From DATKMG01 sp035541995 (GTDB lineage: Bacteria > Acidobacteriota > Terriglobia > Versatilivoradales > Versatilivoraceae), in NCBI GenBank assembly GCA_035541995.1, contig DATKMG010000637.1, positions 1 through 6,929 of the forward strand: a DNA stretch of 6,929 nucleotides, read 5' to 3'. The number at the start of each line of letters is the position of its first letter. Positions within the stretch are counted from its first letter, which is position 1. Shown here one piece after another: positions 1 to 5,770 of the stretch. Both the position numbers and the translations under genes were made by a program. Under the pieces are notes generated by a model, which saw nothing but the letters and a program-made list of their open reading frames with translations, was not told the origin of the DNA and did not search any database.

Positions 1-1
1 G

Positions 2-76
2 AAGCTCCAGAGGAAGTTCGCTTTCGAGCCGGATCGCGTGGCGGCAGCGGCCAAAGAACTGCTGGGCCGAAGATAA
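2..76 (+). CDS. C-terminal end of an unidentified upstream gene (partial)
   Basis: The frame is open from the window edge and ends at TAA (74-76). It encodes 24 residues, KLQRKFAFEPDRVAAAAKELLGRR. The charged, Ala/Leu-rich composition looks like a natural helical C-terminus rather than a chance frame, and the other two forward frames read less like protein. The family cannot be told from so short a piece. It lies on the same strand as the efflux genes, about 155 bases before the first of them, so it could be co-transcribed with them, but nothing shows that directly. Confidence 0.5.
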   Translation, partial: KLQRKFAFEPDRVAAAAKELLGRR

Positions 77-116
77 ATCATGGGTTTCGTCCTCCCCGCG
101 CGGAGGTCGGGGTGCA

Positions 117-254
117 ATGCCGTGGCATATGAACAACGGAAAGAAAGTGGTTATTGTGGGTGGAGGATTCAGAGGCCTTCGGCGTAAAGGAGTTCACCCC
201 CGGACGAACGTTCAAACAAAACCAGAGGAAGATGGCAGACGACTTGGAACATGA
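117..254 (+). pseudogene. N-terminal relic of an NDH-2-like FAD/NAD(P) oxidoreductase
   Basis: A short frame starts at ATG 117 (or in-frame ATG 129) behind GGAGG at 102-106 and stops at TGA 252-254. From 129 it reads MNNGKKVVIVGGGFRGLR. This is the beta strand plus GxGxxG dinucleotide-binding turn that opens type II NADH dehydrogenases and related flavoproteins, usually KKVVIVGGGFGGL. After about base 182 the resemblance stops: the rest is a basic, Pro/Gly-rich sequence unlike the family, and the protein ends at 45 residues against more than 400 normally. The 3' end overlaps the efflux pump gene. I read it as a gene truncated by deletion or rearrangement, with the frame continuing by chance. 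It could instead be a translated leader peptide for emrB, because its stop lies one base before an in-frame emrB ATG (256). Confidence 0.55.
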
Positions 255-1878
255 TATGACCTCGCCAGCCGGTGACTCGGCAAAAGGGAGCATGGTGCCT
301 CCCCTGCCACTCCAACCCTGGCGGCCCAAAAGCAGCCCCTGGCTGATTGCGGTGGCAGTCGCTATGGCAGCCTTCATGGAGGTGCTCGACACCAGCATCG
401 CCAACGTGGCTCTCCCTTACATGGCAGGCAACCTTGGTGCGAGCACCGACGAGAGCACCTGGGTGTTGACCTCCTACCTGGTTTCCAACGCCATCGTGTT
501 GCCAATCTGCGGATGGTTTGCCGGAGTGTTTGGCCGCAAGCGATTTTTCATAGTCTGCCTCGGAATCTTCACCCTGAGTTCGCTCCTTTGCGGGTTTGCG
601 CCCAGTCTCGGCGCAATCATCCTGTTCCGGGTGCTGCAAGGTGCTGGAGGAGGCGGGCTGCAGCCCATGGCGCAGGCGATCCTGGCCGATACCTTTCCTC
701 CCGAAAAGCGCGGCATCGCCTTCGCACTTTATGGCGTCACAGTAGTCGTCGCCCCGACTGTAGGACCGACCCTGGGCGGGTGGATCACGGACAATTACAC
801 CTGGCGTTGGATCTTCTTCATCAACCTGCCGGTCGGCCTTCTGGCATTATTCCTGGTTCGCCGCCTGATCGAAGACCCGCCCTGGGCAAAACGTGCTGCG
901 GGGGCTGGAATAAAGATCGACTATATCGGCGTGGCCCTGCTCACGCTGGGCGTAGGCTCCCTGCAGGTGATGCTCGATAAAGGGCAGGAGGAAGACTGGT
1001 TCGGATCGCGTTTTATCCTCACTCTCGCTATCCTCGCAGGTACGGGGCTCATTTCGCTGGTCATCTGGGAATGGTTCCACAAAGACCCGATTGTGGAAGT
1101 GCGTCTATTCAGGAATTTGAACTTCCTGGGCGCCAACGCCATGTTTTTCGTCCTGGGGATTATGCTTTTCTCCAGCCTCGTAATGATGCCCCTGTTCCTG
1201 CAAACACTGATGGGCTATACGGCCGAGTCGGCAGGTCTGGTGCTTTCCGGCGGGAGCCTCGTGCTGCTGTTTTTGTTCCCGGTCGTGGGGACGCTCACTT
1301 CCAAGATTCAGGCACGTTACCTCATCGCCTTTGGTTGGCTGACCCTGTGCTTTGGGATGTACCTTTCCACACAGCAACTCGATCTCCAGGTCAGCTTTAG
1401 GAGCGCCAGTATCTTAAGAGTGGCGCAGGTATTCGGCCTGGGGTTCCTGTTCGTTCCCATTAACCTGGTCTCATATGTCGGCATGCCGGCCGAGAAGAGC
1501 AACAATATTGCGGGGATGGTGAACTTCATGCGCAACATCGGGAGCAGCATCGGAACGTCGATGGTAACCACTTTGATTGCGCGCCGGGCGCAATTCCACC
1601 AGGTGCATCTCGTCGCGCACGTTACACCAGGCCAGCCAACCTTAGGCCGTGCGGCCAAGGCTCTGGCGGCACATCTCGCCACATCGGGTCTGGATGCTCC
1701 ACGGGCCGCGAATCAGGCTTATGGCCGGCTTTACCGGGCATTGATCGGTCAAGCGACGAACTTGGCTTACATCGATACCTTCTGGGTTCTGTGTATGGGA
1801 GCGGGATTAATGTTCCTGCTTTCCTTTGCCCTGAGAAAGAACCAGCCGGGTGCTGGCGGAGAAATGGCAGTGGGATAA
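232..1878 (+). CDS. emrB: EmrB/QacA-type (DHA2 family) MFS drug exporter, 14 TM
   Basis: This inner-membrane drug:H+ antiporter is the energised part of a tripartite efflux pump. The 548-residue product (E. coli EmrB has about 512) has a short cytosolic tail of about 36 residues followed by 14 predicted helices. Visible DHA2 motifs are LDTSIANVALP (52-62, motif D1), the motif A loop GWFAGVFGRKR (94-104), RVLQG (133-137, motif B) and APTVGPTLGG (174-183, motif C). The segment DYIGVALLTLGVGSLQVMLD and the central region follow EmrB closely. The start is uncertain. ATG 232 has AGAGGA just upstream but with a short spacer; ATG 256 (540 residues) is equally possible and sits one base after the stop of the upstream relic. 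A longer in-frame version from TTG 154 would be read out of relic sequence and is unlikely. The three downstream genes complete the pump. Substrates cannot be predicted; hydrophobic toxicants are typical of the family. Confidence 0.93.
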   Translation: MADDLEHDMTSPAGDSAKGSMVPPLPLQPWRPKSSPWLIAVAVAMAAFMEVLDTSIANVALPYMAGNLGASTDESTWVLTSYLVSNAIVLPICGWFAGVFGRKRFFIVCLGIFTLSSLLCGFAPSLGAIILFRVLQGAGGGGLQPMAQAILADTFPPEKRGIAFALYGVTVVVAPTVGPTLGGWITDNYTWRWIFFINLPVGLLALFLVRRLIEDPPWAKRAAGAGIKIDYIGVALLTLGVGSLQVMLDKGQEEDWFGSRFILTLAILAGTGLISLVIWEWFHKDPIVEVRLFRNLNFLGANAMFFVLGIMLFSSLVMMPLFLQTLMGYTAESAGLVLSGGSLVLLFLFPVVGTLTSKIQARYLIAFGWLTLCFGMYLSTQQLDLQVSFRSASILRVAQVFGLGFLFVPINLVSYVGMPAEKSNNIAGMVNFMRNIGSSIGTSMVTTLIARRAQFHQVHLVAHVTPGQPTLGRAAKALAAHLATSGLDAPRAANQAYGRLYRALIGQATNLAYIDTFWVLCMGAGLMFLLSFALRKNQPGAGGEMAVG

Positions 1879-1904
1879 GGGCCGAGACGCATTGGCTGGA
1901 GCCC

Positions 1905-1944
1905 GGGGTTCGGATTTCGAACAGACAGTTGAAGTTCGAACCCC
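1905..1944 (+). promoter_or_regulatory. Intercistronic RNA hairpin between emrB and the kinase gene
   Basis: GGGGTTCG (1905-1912) pairs perfectly with CGAACCCC (1937-1944). Inside, after a 3x3 internal loop, TTC and AAC (1916-1918, 1920-1922, with G1919 bulged) pair with GTT and GAA (1928-1933), leaving an AGACA loop. The whole 40-base element folds into one hairpin with about 14 pairs. No U tract follows, so it is not a standard terminator. An alternative smaller hairpin, GTTCG (1908-1912) with CGAAC (1918-1922), would compete with it. A role in mRNA processing, differential stability or attenuation between the pump gene and the following three genes is an inference. Confidence 0.55.
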
Positions 1945-1986
1945 TTAGGCATCATGTCGTCTTCATAGCCGACGAACGAGGTAATT

Positions 1987-2616
1987 ATGGGGATCCGAGT
2001 CATCACCCTTGAGCGGGAATATGGAAGCGGAGGGGGCGCGATCGCCCGGAAGCTGGCGTCACGCCTGGGCTGGAAGCTCTGGGACCATCTGCTGACTCAA
2101 GAGATTGCTCGGCGGATGGATTGCGAATGCCGTGCCGTCGAGGAACACGAAGAACGAAGAGATCCGGCCTACTATCGGCTCCTCAAGACCTTCCTGCGAG
2201 GCAGTATTGAGGGGAGCTTAAATGCGCCTCGGTTGAAGATGGTCGATACCGAGTGTGTCCGCGAGGTCATGCAGAAATTCCTGCCTGAGCTTGCCGATGC
2301 CGGCGAAGTCGTGATCGTGGGCCGGGGGTCCGCCTACTATTTGGGCAGCCGCCCTGACGCCTTTCACGTCTTCATTTATGCTCCGTTTGAAGAAAGGGTC
2401 CGCCGTTTGCTATCCATTGGGAAGAGCGAGAAAGAGGCAATCGAACTCGGAGAGACGGTCGATCGTGACCGTGCCGCTTTTATTAAGCGATATTTCAATA
2501 TCGACTGGCCTGGCAGGCACCAGTTCCACTTGATGGTCAATTCGGGAATGGGAGAAGAAGTGGCGGTCGAGATCATTCTCGATGCCATAACACGGTATGA
2601 AAAGGTTCGAACATGA
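1987..2616 (+). CDS. Cytidylate-kinase-like family P-loop protein
   Basis: The 209-residue cytosolic protein belongs to the cytidylate-kinase-like group (Cytidylate_kin2 type). These share the fold of NMP kinases but mostly have no assigned substrate. Visible elements are an N-terminal strand with the family's modified P-loop, ITLEREYGSGGGAIARKLA (6-24); WDHLLTQEIA (32-41), matching the usual YDREIL segment; a strand plus GRG motif, VVIVGRGSAYYL (108-119); FHVFIYAPFEERVRRL (126-141); and a LID-like stretch DRDRAAFIKRYF..DW (159-174) followed by NSG (185-187). The canonical GKS/T lysine of Walker A is absent, as is usual in this group. The start is supported by GAGG (1978-1981), five bases upstream. 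It is 108 bases after emrB and 31 before the channel gene, so it is part of the efflux operon. Its role there is unknown: it could phosphorylate a nucleotide or small molecule, or act in regulation. Confidence 0.85.
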   Translation: MGIRVITLEREYGSGGGAIARKLASRLGWKLWDHLLTQEIARRMDCECRAVEEHEERRDPAYYRLLKTFLRGSIEGSLNAPRLKMVDTECVREVMQKFLPELADAGEVVIVGRGSAYYLGSRPDAFHVFIYAPFEERVRRLLSIGKSEKEAIELGETVDRDRAAFIKRYFNIDWPGRHQFHLMVNSGMGEEVAVEIILDAITRYEKVRT

Positions 2617-2647
2617 CCTATAGCCTCCGCATCGATAAGGAGTTGCG

Positions 2648-4084
2648 ATGGTTGGAAATCAATCGGCCCGGCAGGTGGTTTCTTCCCTTCTAGCCCTGTG
2701 CCTTTTTCTTTTTGGAGTTCCAAGATCAGGCCTGGGGCAGTCGAGCGGGACGAGCGTGCAGGCGCAGAGCCCGTTTCTCGGTAGCGTGCCCACCGGTCCG
2801 GCCACGGGAATGCCGCTAGATCTTTCTCTCAACACCGCACTGGAACGGGCACTGAAATACAACCTCGGAGTGATTGAGAGCGGAGAAGAGACTCGAGCGG
2901 CTCACGCTGTACGCCTGCATAGCCTGAACCCGCTACTCCCAGCTGTTTCGGCGCACATTAGTAGCTCCGTCGAACAAATCAATCTCGAAGCCTTAGGGTT
3001 TCACCTCTCTTTTCCTGGCGTCTACATCCCCAAGGTTGTGGGGCCTTTCGGCGTCATGGACGCGCGGGCTTACCTGTCGCAGGAGATTTTCAATTGGTCT
3101 CATATCAAGACCTTAAAGTCGTCGTCCGAGTCGGAAAGGGCATCACAATACTCCTATAAGAGCAATCGCGAACGGGTGGTTCTCGTCGCCGGCAATGCTT
3201 ACCTCCTGGTGATTTCAGATTTGGCCACGGTCGATTCGATCCGCGCTCAAGTCAAGACTGCCCAGACTCTTTATGATAATGACGTGGACCTGAATAGGGA
3301 AGGCGTAATCGCAAGCATCGACGTGCTGCGGGCTCAGGTGGAACTGCAGACACAGCAGCAAAGGCTAATCGCCACCCAGAATCTGCTCGCCATCGACAAG
3401 CTGACGCTGGCGCGGGTGATTGGGCTCCCGAACGGACAGGAATTTCGTTTGACGGACTCGGTTCCTTACGCGCCATTGGCCGCTATCACGCTGGACCAGG
3501 CCCTGACGCGAGCCTATGTAACACGACCCGACTATTTGAGCGCCAAGGAACAGGTTCGGGCAGCTGAGTTTGCCTTCCGTGCCGCTGTGGCCGAGAACTA
3601 CCCCTGGTTGTCCGCGGACACAAATGTGGGTGACATTGGCAGTCCGAACTTTGGCACGTCACACGGGACGTTCGCTTTCGTCGCCACATTGAACATTCCT
3701 ATATTTCAGGGGAGTCGAGTTCGGGCTGACAAGTTGCAGGCAGACTCTGCCCTTCAGCAACGCAAGGCGGAACTCGCCGACCTGGGCGGCAAGATCGATA
3801 GTGACGTCCGCACGGCTTTCTTCAACCTCAAGTCCTCATCCGAACTTGTGGCTGTAACCAAAAGCAACATTGACCTGGCCAACCAGACCCTGGCACAGGC
3901 GCAGGACCGCAACAGAGCCGGGGTCGCGGACAATCTCGAGGTCGTCCAGGCCCAGGAATCGGTGGCCTCGGCGAATCAGGCCTACATTGCCAGTCTTTAC
4001 GCCTTTAATCTGGCAAAGATCTCCCTGGCTTTGGCTCTCGGAGTTGCCGAACAATCGACCTTGCAGTATCTGGGGGTGAGGTAA
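2648..4084 (+). CDS. TolC-family outer-membrane efflux channel
   Basis: This 478-residue outer-membrane factor provides the trimeric exit duct of the tripartite pump. It begins with a signal peptide: a basic start (R8), hydrophobic core VVSSLLALCLFLFG (10-23) and likely cleavage near GLGQ (28-31). Two OEP-type repeats follow, each of long amphipathic coiled-coil helices and a beta stretch. The first opens at LDLSLNTALERALKYNLGV and the second at ITLDQALTRAYVTRPDYLSAK. The second ends with GVADNLEVVQAQE (425-437) and the helix FNLAKISLALALGVAEQ, typical of the family. There is no lipobox cysteine, so it is probably not lipidated as OprM is. The start is set by AAGGAG (2637-2642) with a five-base spacer. 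Only six bases separate its stop from the adaptor gene, so translation of the two is probably coupled. Confidence in the family is high; the exact substrate range is unknown. Confidence 0.93.
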   Translation: MVGNQSARQVVSSLLALCLFLFGVPRSGLGQSSGTSVQAQSPFLGSVPTGPATGMPLDLSLNTALERALKYNLGVIESGEETRAAHAVRLHSLNPLLPAVSAHISSSVEQINLEALGFHLSFPGVYIPKVVGPFGVMDARAYLSQEIFNWSHIKTLKSSSESERASQYSYKSNRERVVLVAGNAYLLVISDLATVDSIRAQVKTAQTLYDNDVDLNREGVIASIDVLRAQVELQTQQQRLIATQNLLAIDKLTLARVIGLPNGQEFRLTDSVPYAPLAAITLDQALTRAYVTRPDYLSAKEQVRAAEFAFRAAVAENYPWLSADTNVGDIGSPNFGTSHGTFAFVATLNIPIFQGSRVRADKLQADSALQQRKAELADLGGKIDSDVRTAFFNLKSSSELVAVTKSNIDLANQTLAQAQDRNRAGVADNLEVVQAQESVASANQAYIASLYAFNLAKISLALALGVAEQSTLQYLGVR

Positions 4085-4090
4085 ATAAAT

Positions 4091-5359
4091 ATGACGAGCA
4101 CAGCAACACAGAATCAAGAGACAGGGGGGCTCGCCGAGCCCCAACCAAGAGGCCCGGTAGTGGGCCCGGGACGGCCTCCAGTGGCCCGTGCGAAAAAGCG
4201 CAGGCGGGCTTTTTTGTTTGTGATTGCCCTCATTGTCATCATCGCGTCGACGGTTCTGTTGTATCGATCCCTGGCTGCCTGGGAGTCTACGGACGACGCG
4301 CAGATTGACGGCTACATTTATCCGGTCAGTTCCCGCATTCCCGGCTATGTGACTCGCGTCACCGTTGACGACAACCAGTACGTTGAGGCGGGGACAGTGC
4401 TAGTGCAACTCGACCCCAAGGATTATGAGGTGGCGCTTGCCAATGCCAAGGCGACTTTGGCCAATGACCAGGCCAACGCGGCGGCATCCGTCACCAATGT
4501 TGTGATCACTTCCGTTAATACGTCGAGTCAGCTCTCTAACGCCCAAGCCGACTTGGAGAGTTCCAAAGCCGGCCTTGTTGCCGCCCAGCGGGGATTTGAA
4601 GCCGCGCAGGCCGCGCTGCGACAGGCTGAGGCCAATGACCTGAAGGCCCAGGATGACGTCAACCGCTATAAACCGCTTGCAGAAAAGGATGAGATTCCGC
4701 AGCAGCGCTATACTCAAGCCTTGGATAGCCAGAAGGCGACTGCGGCCGCTGTCGAAGCTGCCCGAGCATCTGCCGCGGCTGCAGAACAGGCGGTCACTCA
4801 GGCGCGCGCGAAGCTGCAGCAAGCAGAAGCCCAATTGCAATATGCTGAGACCCGCCCTCAACAGATTTCTGTGCAACAATCCCGAGCCCAATCGGCGCGT
4901 GCCGAAAGCGAGCGGGCCGCTGCAGTTTTGCAGCAAGCGCAATTGAATCTGCAATACACGACAATCGTGGCGCCGGTGAGCGGGATCGTAGGACAAAGAT
5001 CGGTCCAGTCAGGACAGAACGTCACGCCGGGTCAGCAATTGATGACCCTCGTCCCGCTCGACAGCCAAAACATCTGGGTGACTGCCGATTTCAAAGAGAC
5101 ACAAATGGAGTATATGCGGCCCGGCCAGCCAGTGAAGATTTATGTCGACACCTACGACCGCATTTACGACGGCCATATTCTCAACTTCGCTGCGGCCAGT
5201 GGAGCACGCTACAGTTTGCTGCCTCCCGAGAATGCCACTGGAAATTATGTCAAGGTCGTCCAGCGAATCCCGGTCAAGATCGTGTTTGAGAAGGGCCAGG
5301 ATCCTGAACACCTGCTCAGGCCGGGGATGTCGGTCGAACCCAAGGTCAAGGTACGATAG
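4091..5359 (+). CDS. emrA: EmrA/HlyD-family membrane-fusion (adaptor) protein
   Basis: This periplasmic adaptor bridges the MFS pump and the TolC-type channel. The 422-residue product (E. coli EmrA has 390) has a Pro/Gly-rich cytosolic tail ending in KKRRR (35-39), one membrane anchor (about 40-58), then ESTDDAQIDGYI (65-76) opening the first half of the lipoyl domain. A long Ala/Gln-rich coiled-coil hairpin (about 115-285) follows, then the second lipoyl half YTTIVAPVSGIVGQ (289-302) and a beta-barrel with the EmrA-type SLLPPENATGNYVKVVQRIP (375-394). The positive residues before the anchor fit an N-in topology. The ribosome-binding site is GGTGAGG (4075-4081), inside the last codons of the channel gene. 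The window shows no candidate pump partner other than emrB upstream. The coil is unusually rich in alanine, which is common in adaptors with long hairpins. Confidence 0.94.
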   Translation: MTSTATQNQETGGLAEPQPRGPVVGPGRPPVARAKKRRRAFLFVIALIVIIASTVLLYRSLAAWESTDDAQIDGYIYPVSSRIPGYVTRVTVDDNQYVEAGTVLVQLDPKDYEVALANAKATLANDQANAAASVTNVVITSVNTSSQLSNAQADLESSKAGLVAAQRGFEAAQAALRQAEANDLKAQDDVNRYKPLAEKDEIPQQRYTQALDSQKATAAAVEAARASAAAAEQAVTQARAKLQQAEAQLQYAETRPQQISVQQSRAQSARAESERAAAVLQQAQLNLQYTTIVAPVSGIVGQRSVQSGQNVTPGQQLMTLVPLDSQNIWVTADFKETQMEYMRPGQPVKIYVDTYDRIYDGHILNFAAASGARYSLLPPENATGNYVKVVQRIPVKIVFEKGQDPEHLLRPGMSVEPKVKVR

Positions 5360-5405
5360 AGTGATGCAAATTCGGGGTGCGAGTAATCGTTAACTTCCTC
5401 AATCC

Positions 5406-5438
5406 AGGTTTGAGCAAAGAGTCGAACCTTGCGAAGGT
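5406..5438 (+). other. Two mutually exclusive small hairpins after emrA
   Basis: AGGTTTGA (5406-5413) can pair with TCGAACCT (5422-5429), eight pairs including one G-U. ACCTT (5426-5430) can instead pair with AAGGT (5434-5438) around a GCG loop. The two share bases 5426-5429, so only one can form at a time. This resembles an anti-terminator/terminator pair, but no U tract follows the second hairpin, so a terminator role is weak. The rest of 5360-5448 holds nothing else recognisable. Confidence 0.25.
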
Positions 5439-5448
5439 CTGACAAACC

Positions 5449-5667
5449 TCAGTCCCACTCACCGAAATCGAACCGCGGCGCCGCGCTGTCGCGGTTCGAG
5501 TCGTGAGTTTGCCGATAGCTGCCGTGCTGCGCACGCGTACGACCAGTGAGACCCGTGGATTCATGAAAGCGCTAATCGGCCCTAATGACGATCGCATCCT
5601 CGGATTCACGATGATCGGGTCCGAGGCCGGTGAAGCGATGGGCTCAGAAACGATTTCGGAGGTTTGA
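5449..5667 (+). pseudogene. Decayed C-terminal piece of a mercuric-reductase-like disulfide oxidoreductase
   Basis: An open frame without a plausible start reads S-V-P-LTEIEPRRRAVAVRVVSLP, then AAVLRTRTTSETRGFMKALI, then DRILGFTMIGSEAGEAM, ending near base 5640. This is the dimerisation domain of pyridine-nucleotide-disulfide oxidoreductases of the mercuric reductase/dihydrolipoamide dehydrogenase group, where the usual text is 'VGLTE.EAR...LP.AAVLRTRT.SETRGFMKALI...RILGFT..G.EAGE'. It lacks the FAD and NAD domains, the redox CxxxxC and the final His-Pro segment. After 5640 the frame reads unrelated residues to TGA 5665. Just upstream the same frame has a stop (5440-5442); a shifted frame (about 5438-5455, S-D-K-P-Q-S-H) may continue the family's T-D-P-Q-x-x-H, suggesting a frameshift. 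Both ends are therefore lost and the piece cannot be functional. Confidence 0.75.
5468..5499 (+). repeat. 10-bp perfect inverted repeat (GC-rich hairpin)
   Basis: TCGAACCGCG (5468-5477) and CGCGGTTCGA (5490-5499) are perfect inverted copies around a 12-base GC-rich spacer. The left arm overlaps a separate 12-bp palindrome CGCGGCGCCGCG (5474-5485). It lies 109 bases after the emrA stop and could slow or end transcription of the efflux operon, but the bases after it (GTCGTGAGTTTG) are not a U tract. It sits inside the oxidoreductase relic, so part of the symmetry may be inherited coding sequence. Confidence 0.5.
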
Positions 5668-5683
5668 TTTGCTTAGATGTAGA

Positions 5684-5696
5684 TGTTAAGTTAACA
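5684..5696. promoter_or_regulatory. 13-bp palindrome upstream of the catalase-like gene
   Basis: TGTTAAGTTAACA is a perfect odd palindrome centred on G5690, in an AT-rich stretch about 75 bases before the peroxidase start. Its right half, TTAACA (5691-5696), also matches a sigma-70 -35 box at five of six positions. The best -10 candidate at the right spacing (TACGAC, 5714-5719) is poor. An operator or promoter role is inferred from symmetry and position only. Confidence 0.35.
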
Positions 5697-5702
5697 ATCA
5701 AG

Positions 5703-5719
5703 GTCGTAACTATTACGAC
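5703..5719. promoter_or_regulatory. 17-bp palindromic operator candidate before the catalase-like gene
   Basis: GTCGTAA (5703-5709) and TTACGAC (5713-5719) are perfect 7-bp inverted arms around CTA. It lies 51 bases before the peroxidase start and 7 bases after the neighbouring palindrome, in the expected core-promoter region. This fits a dimeric repressor or activator site, for example a redox-responsive one, but I do not recognise the motif; it matches neither the PerR nor the OxyR consensus. It is followed by seven A residues, so it is not a + strand terminator. Confidence 0.45.
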
Positions 5720-5755
5720 AAAAAAACCGCTAAGCAGGGGTGTCTTTTCCCTTTA

Positions 5756-5763
5756 GAAAGGAG
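5756..5763 (+). promoter_or_regulatory. Ribosome-binding site that fixes the peroxidase start
   Basis: GAAAGGAG is a near-ideal Shine-Dalgarno sequence. Three ATGs follow closely (5766, 5771, 5777). ATG 5766 is out of frame and too close. ATG 5771 has a seven-base spacer and is in frame, so it is preferred over ATG 5777. Confidence 0.7.
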
Positions 5764-5770
5764 CTATGCC

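Noticed and set aside
91..112. Small GC-rich hairpin (CCTCC/GGAGG) after the first partial gene, as a terminator
   Set aside because: The stem is only five pairs with no U tract, and the GGAGG works better as the ribosome-binding site for the 117-254 frame.
186..192. AAAGGAG as the ribosome-binding site of emrB
   Set aside because: No start codon lies at a workable distance; the nearest emrB ATG is about 40 bases downstream.
154..231. An N-terminal extension of emrB from a TTG codon at 154
   Set aside because: These 26 codons overlap the flavoprotein relic in another frame, do not resemble EmrB N-termini, and TTG 154 lies inside the GGG-turn codons. ATG 232 or 256 is more plausible.
513..980. 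A 155-codon + strand frame inside emrB
   Set aside because: It is Arg/Pro-rich out-of-frame sequence fully inside a conserved transporter gene, so it is a shadow frame.
1905..1922. GGGGTTCGGATTTC resembling a tRNA T-arm
   Set aside because: There is no cloverleaf context, and the bases are explained by the larger hairpin.
4400..4996. A 198-codon open frame on the - strand inside emrA
   Set aside because: It is antisense to a strongly supported adaptor gene and is Leu/Arg/Ser-rich, as expected from the complement of an Ala/Gln-rich coiled coil. There is no recognisable domain.
5488..5506. GGTTCGAGTC resembling a tRNA T-arm
   Set aside because: The flanking bases do not form the five-pair T stem and no acceptor, D or anticodon arms are found nearby. 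The stretch belongs to the oxidoreductase relic.
5703..5726. Hairpin followed by an A tract read as a terminator
   Set aside because: On the + strand the hairpin is followed by A residues, not T. On the - strand the T tract comes before the hairpin. A promoter-region operator fits better.
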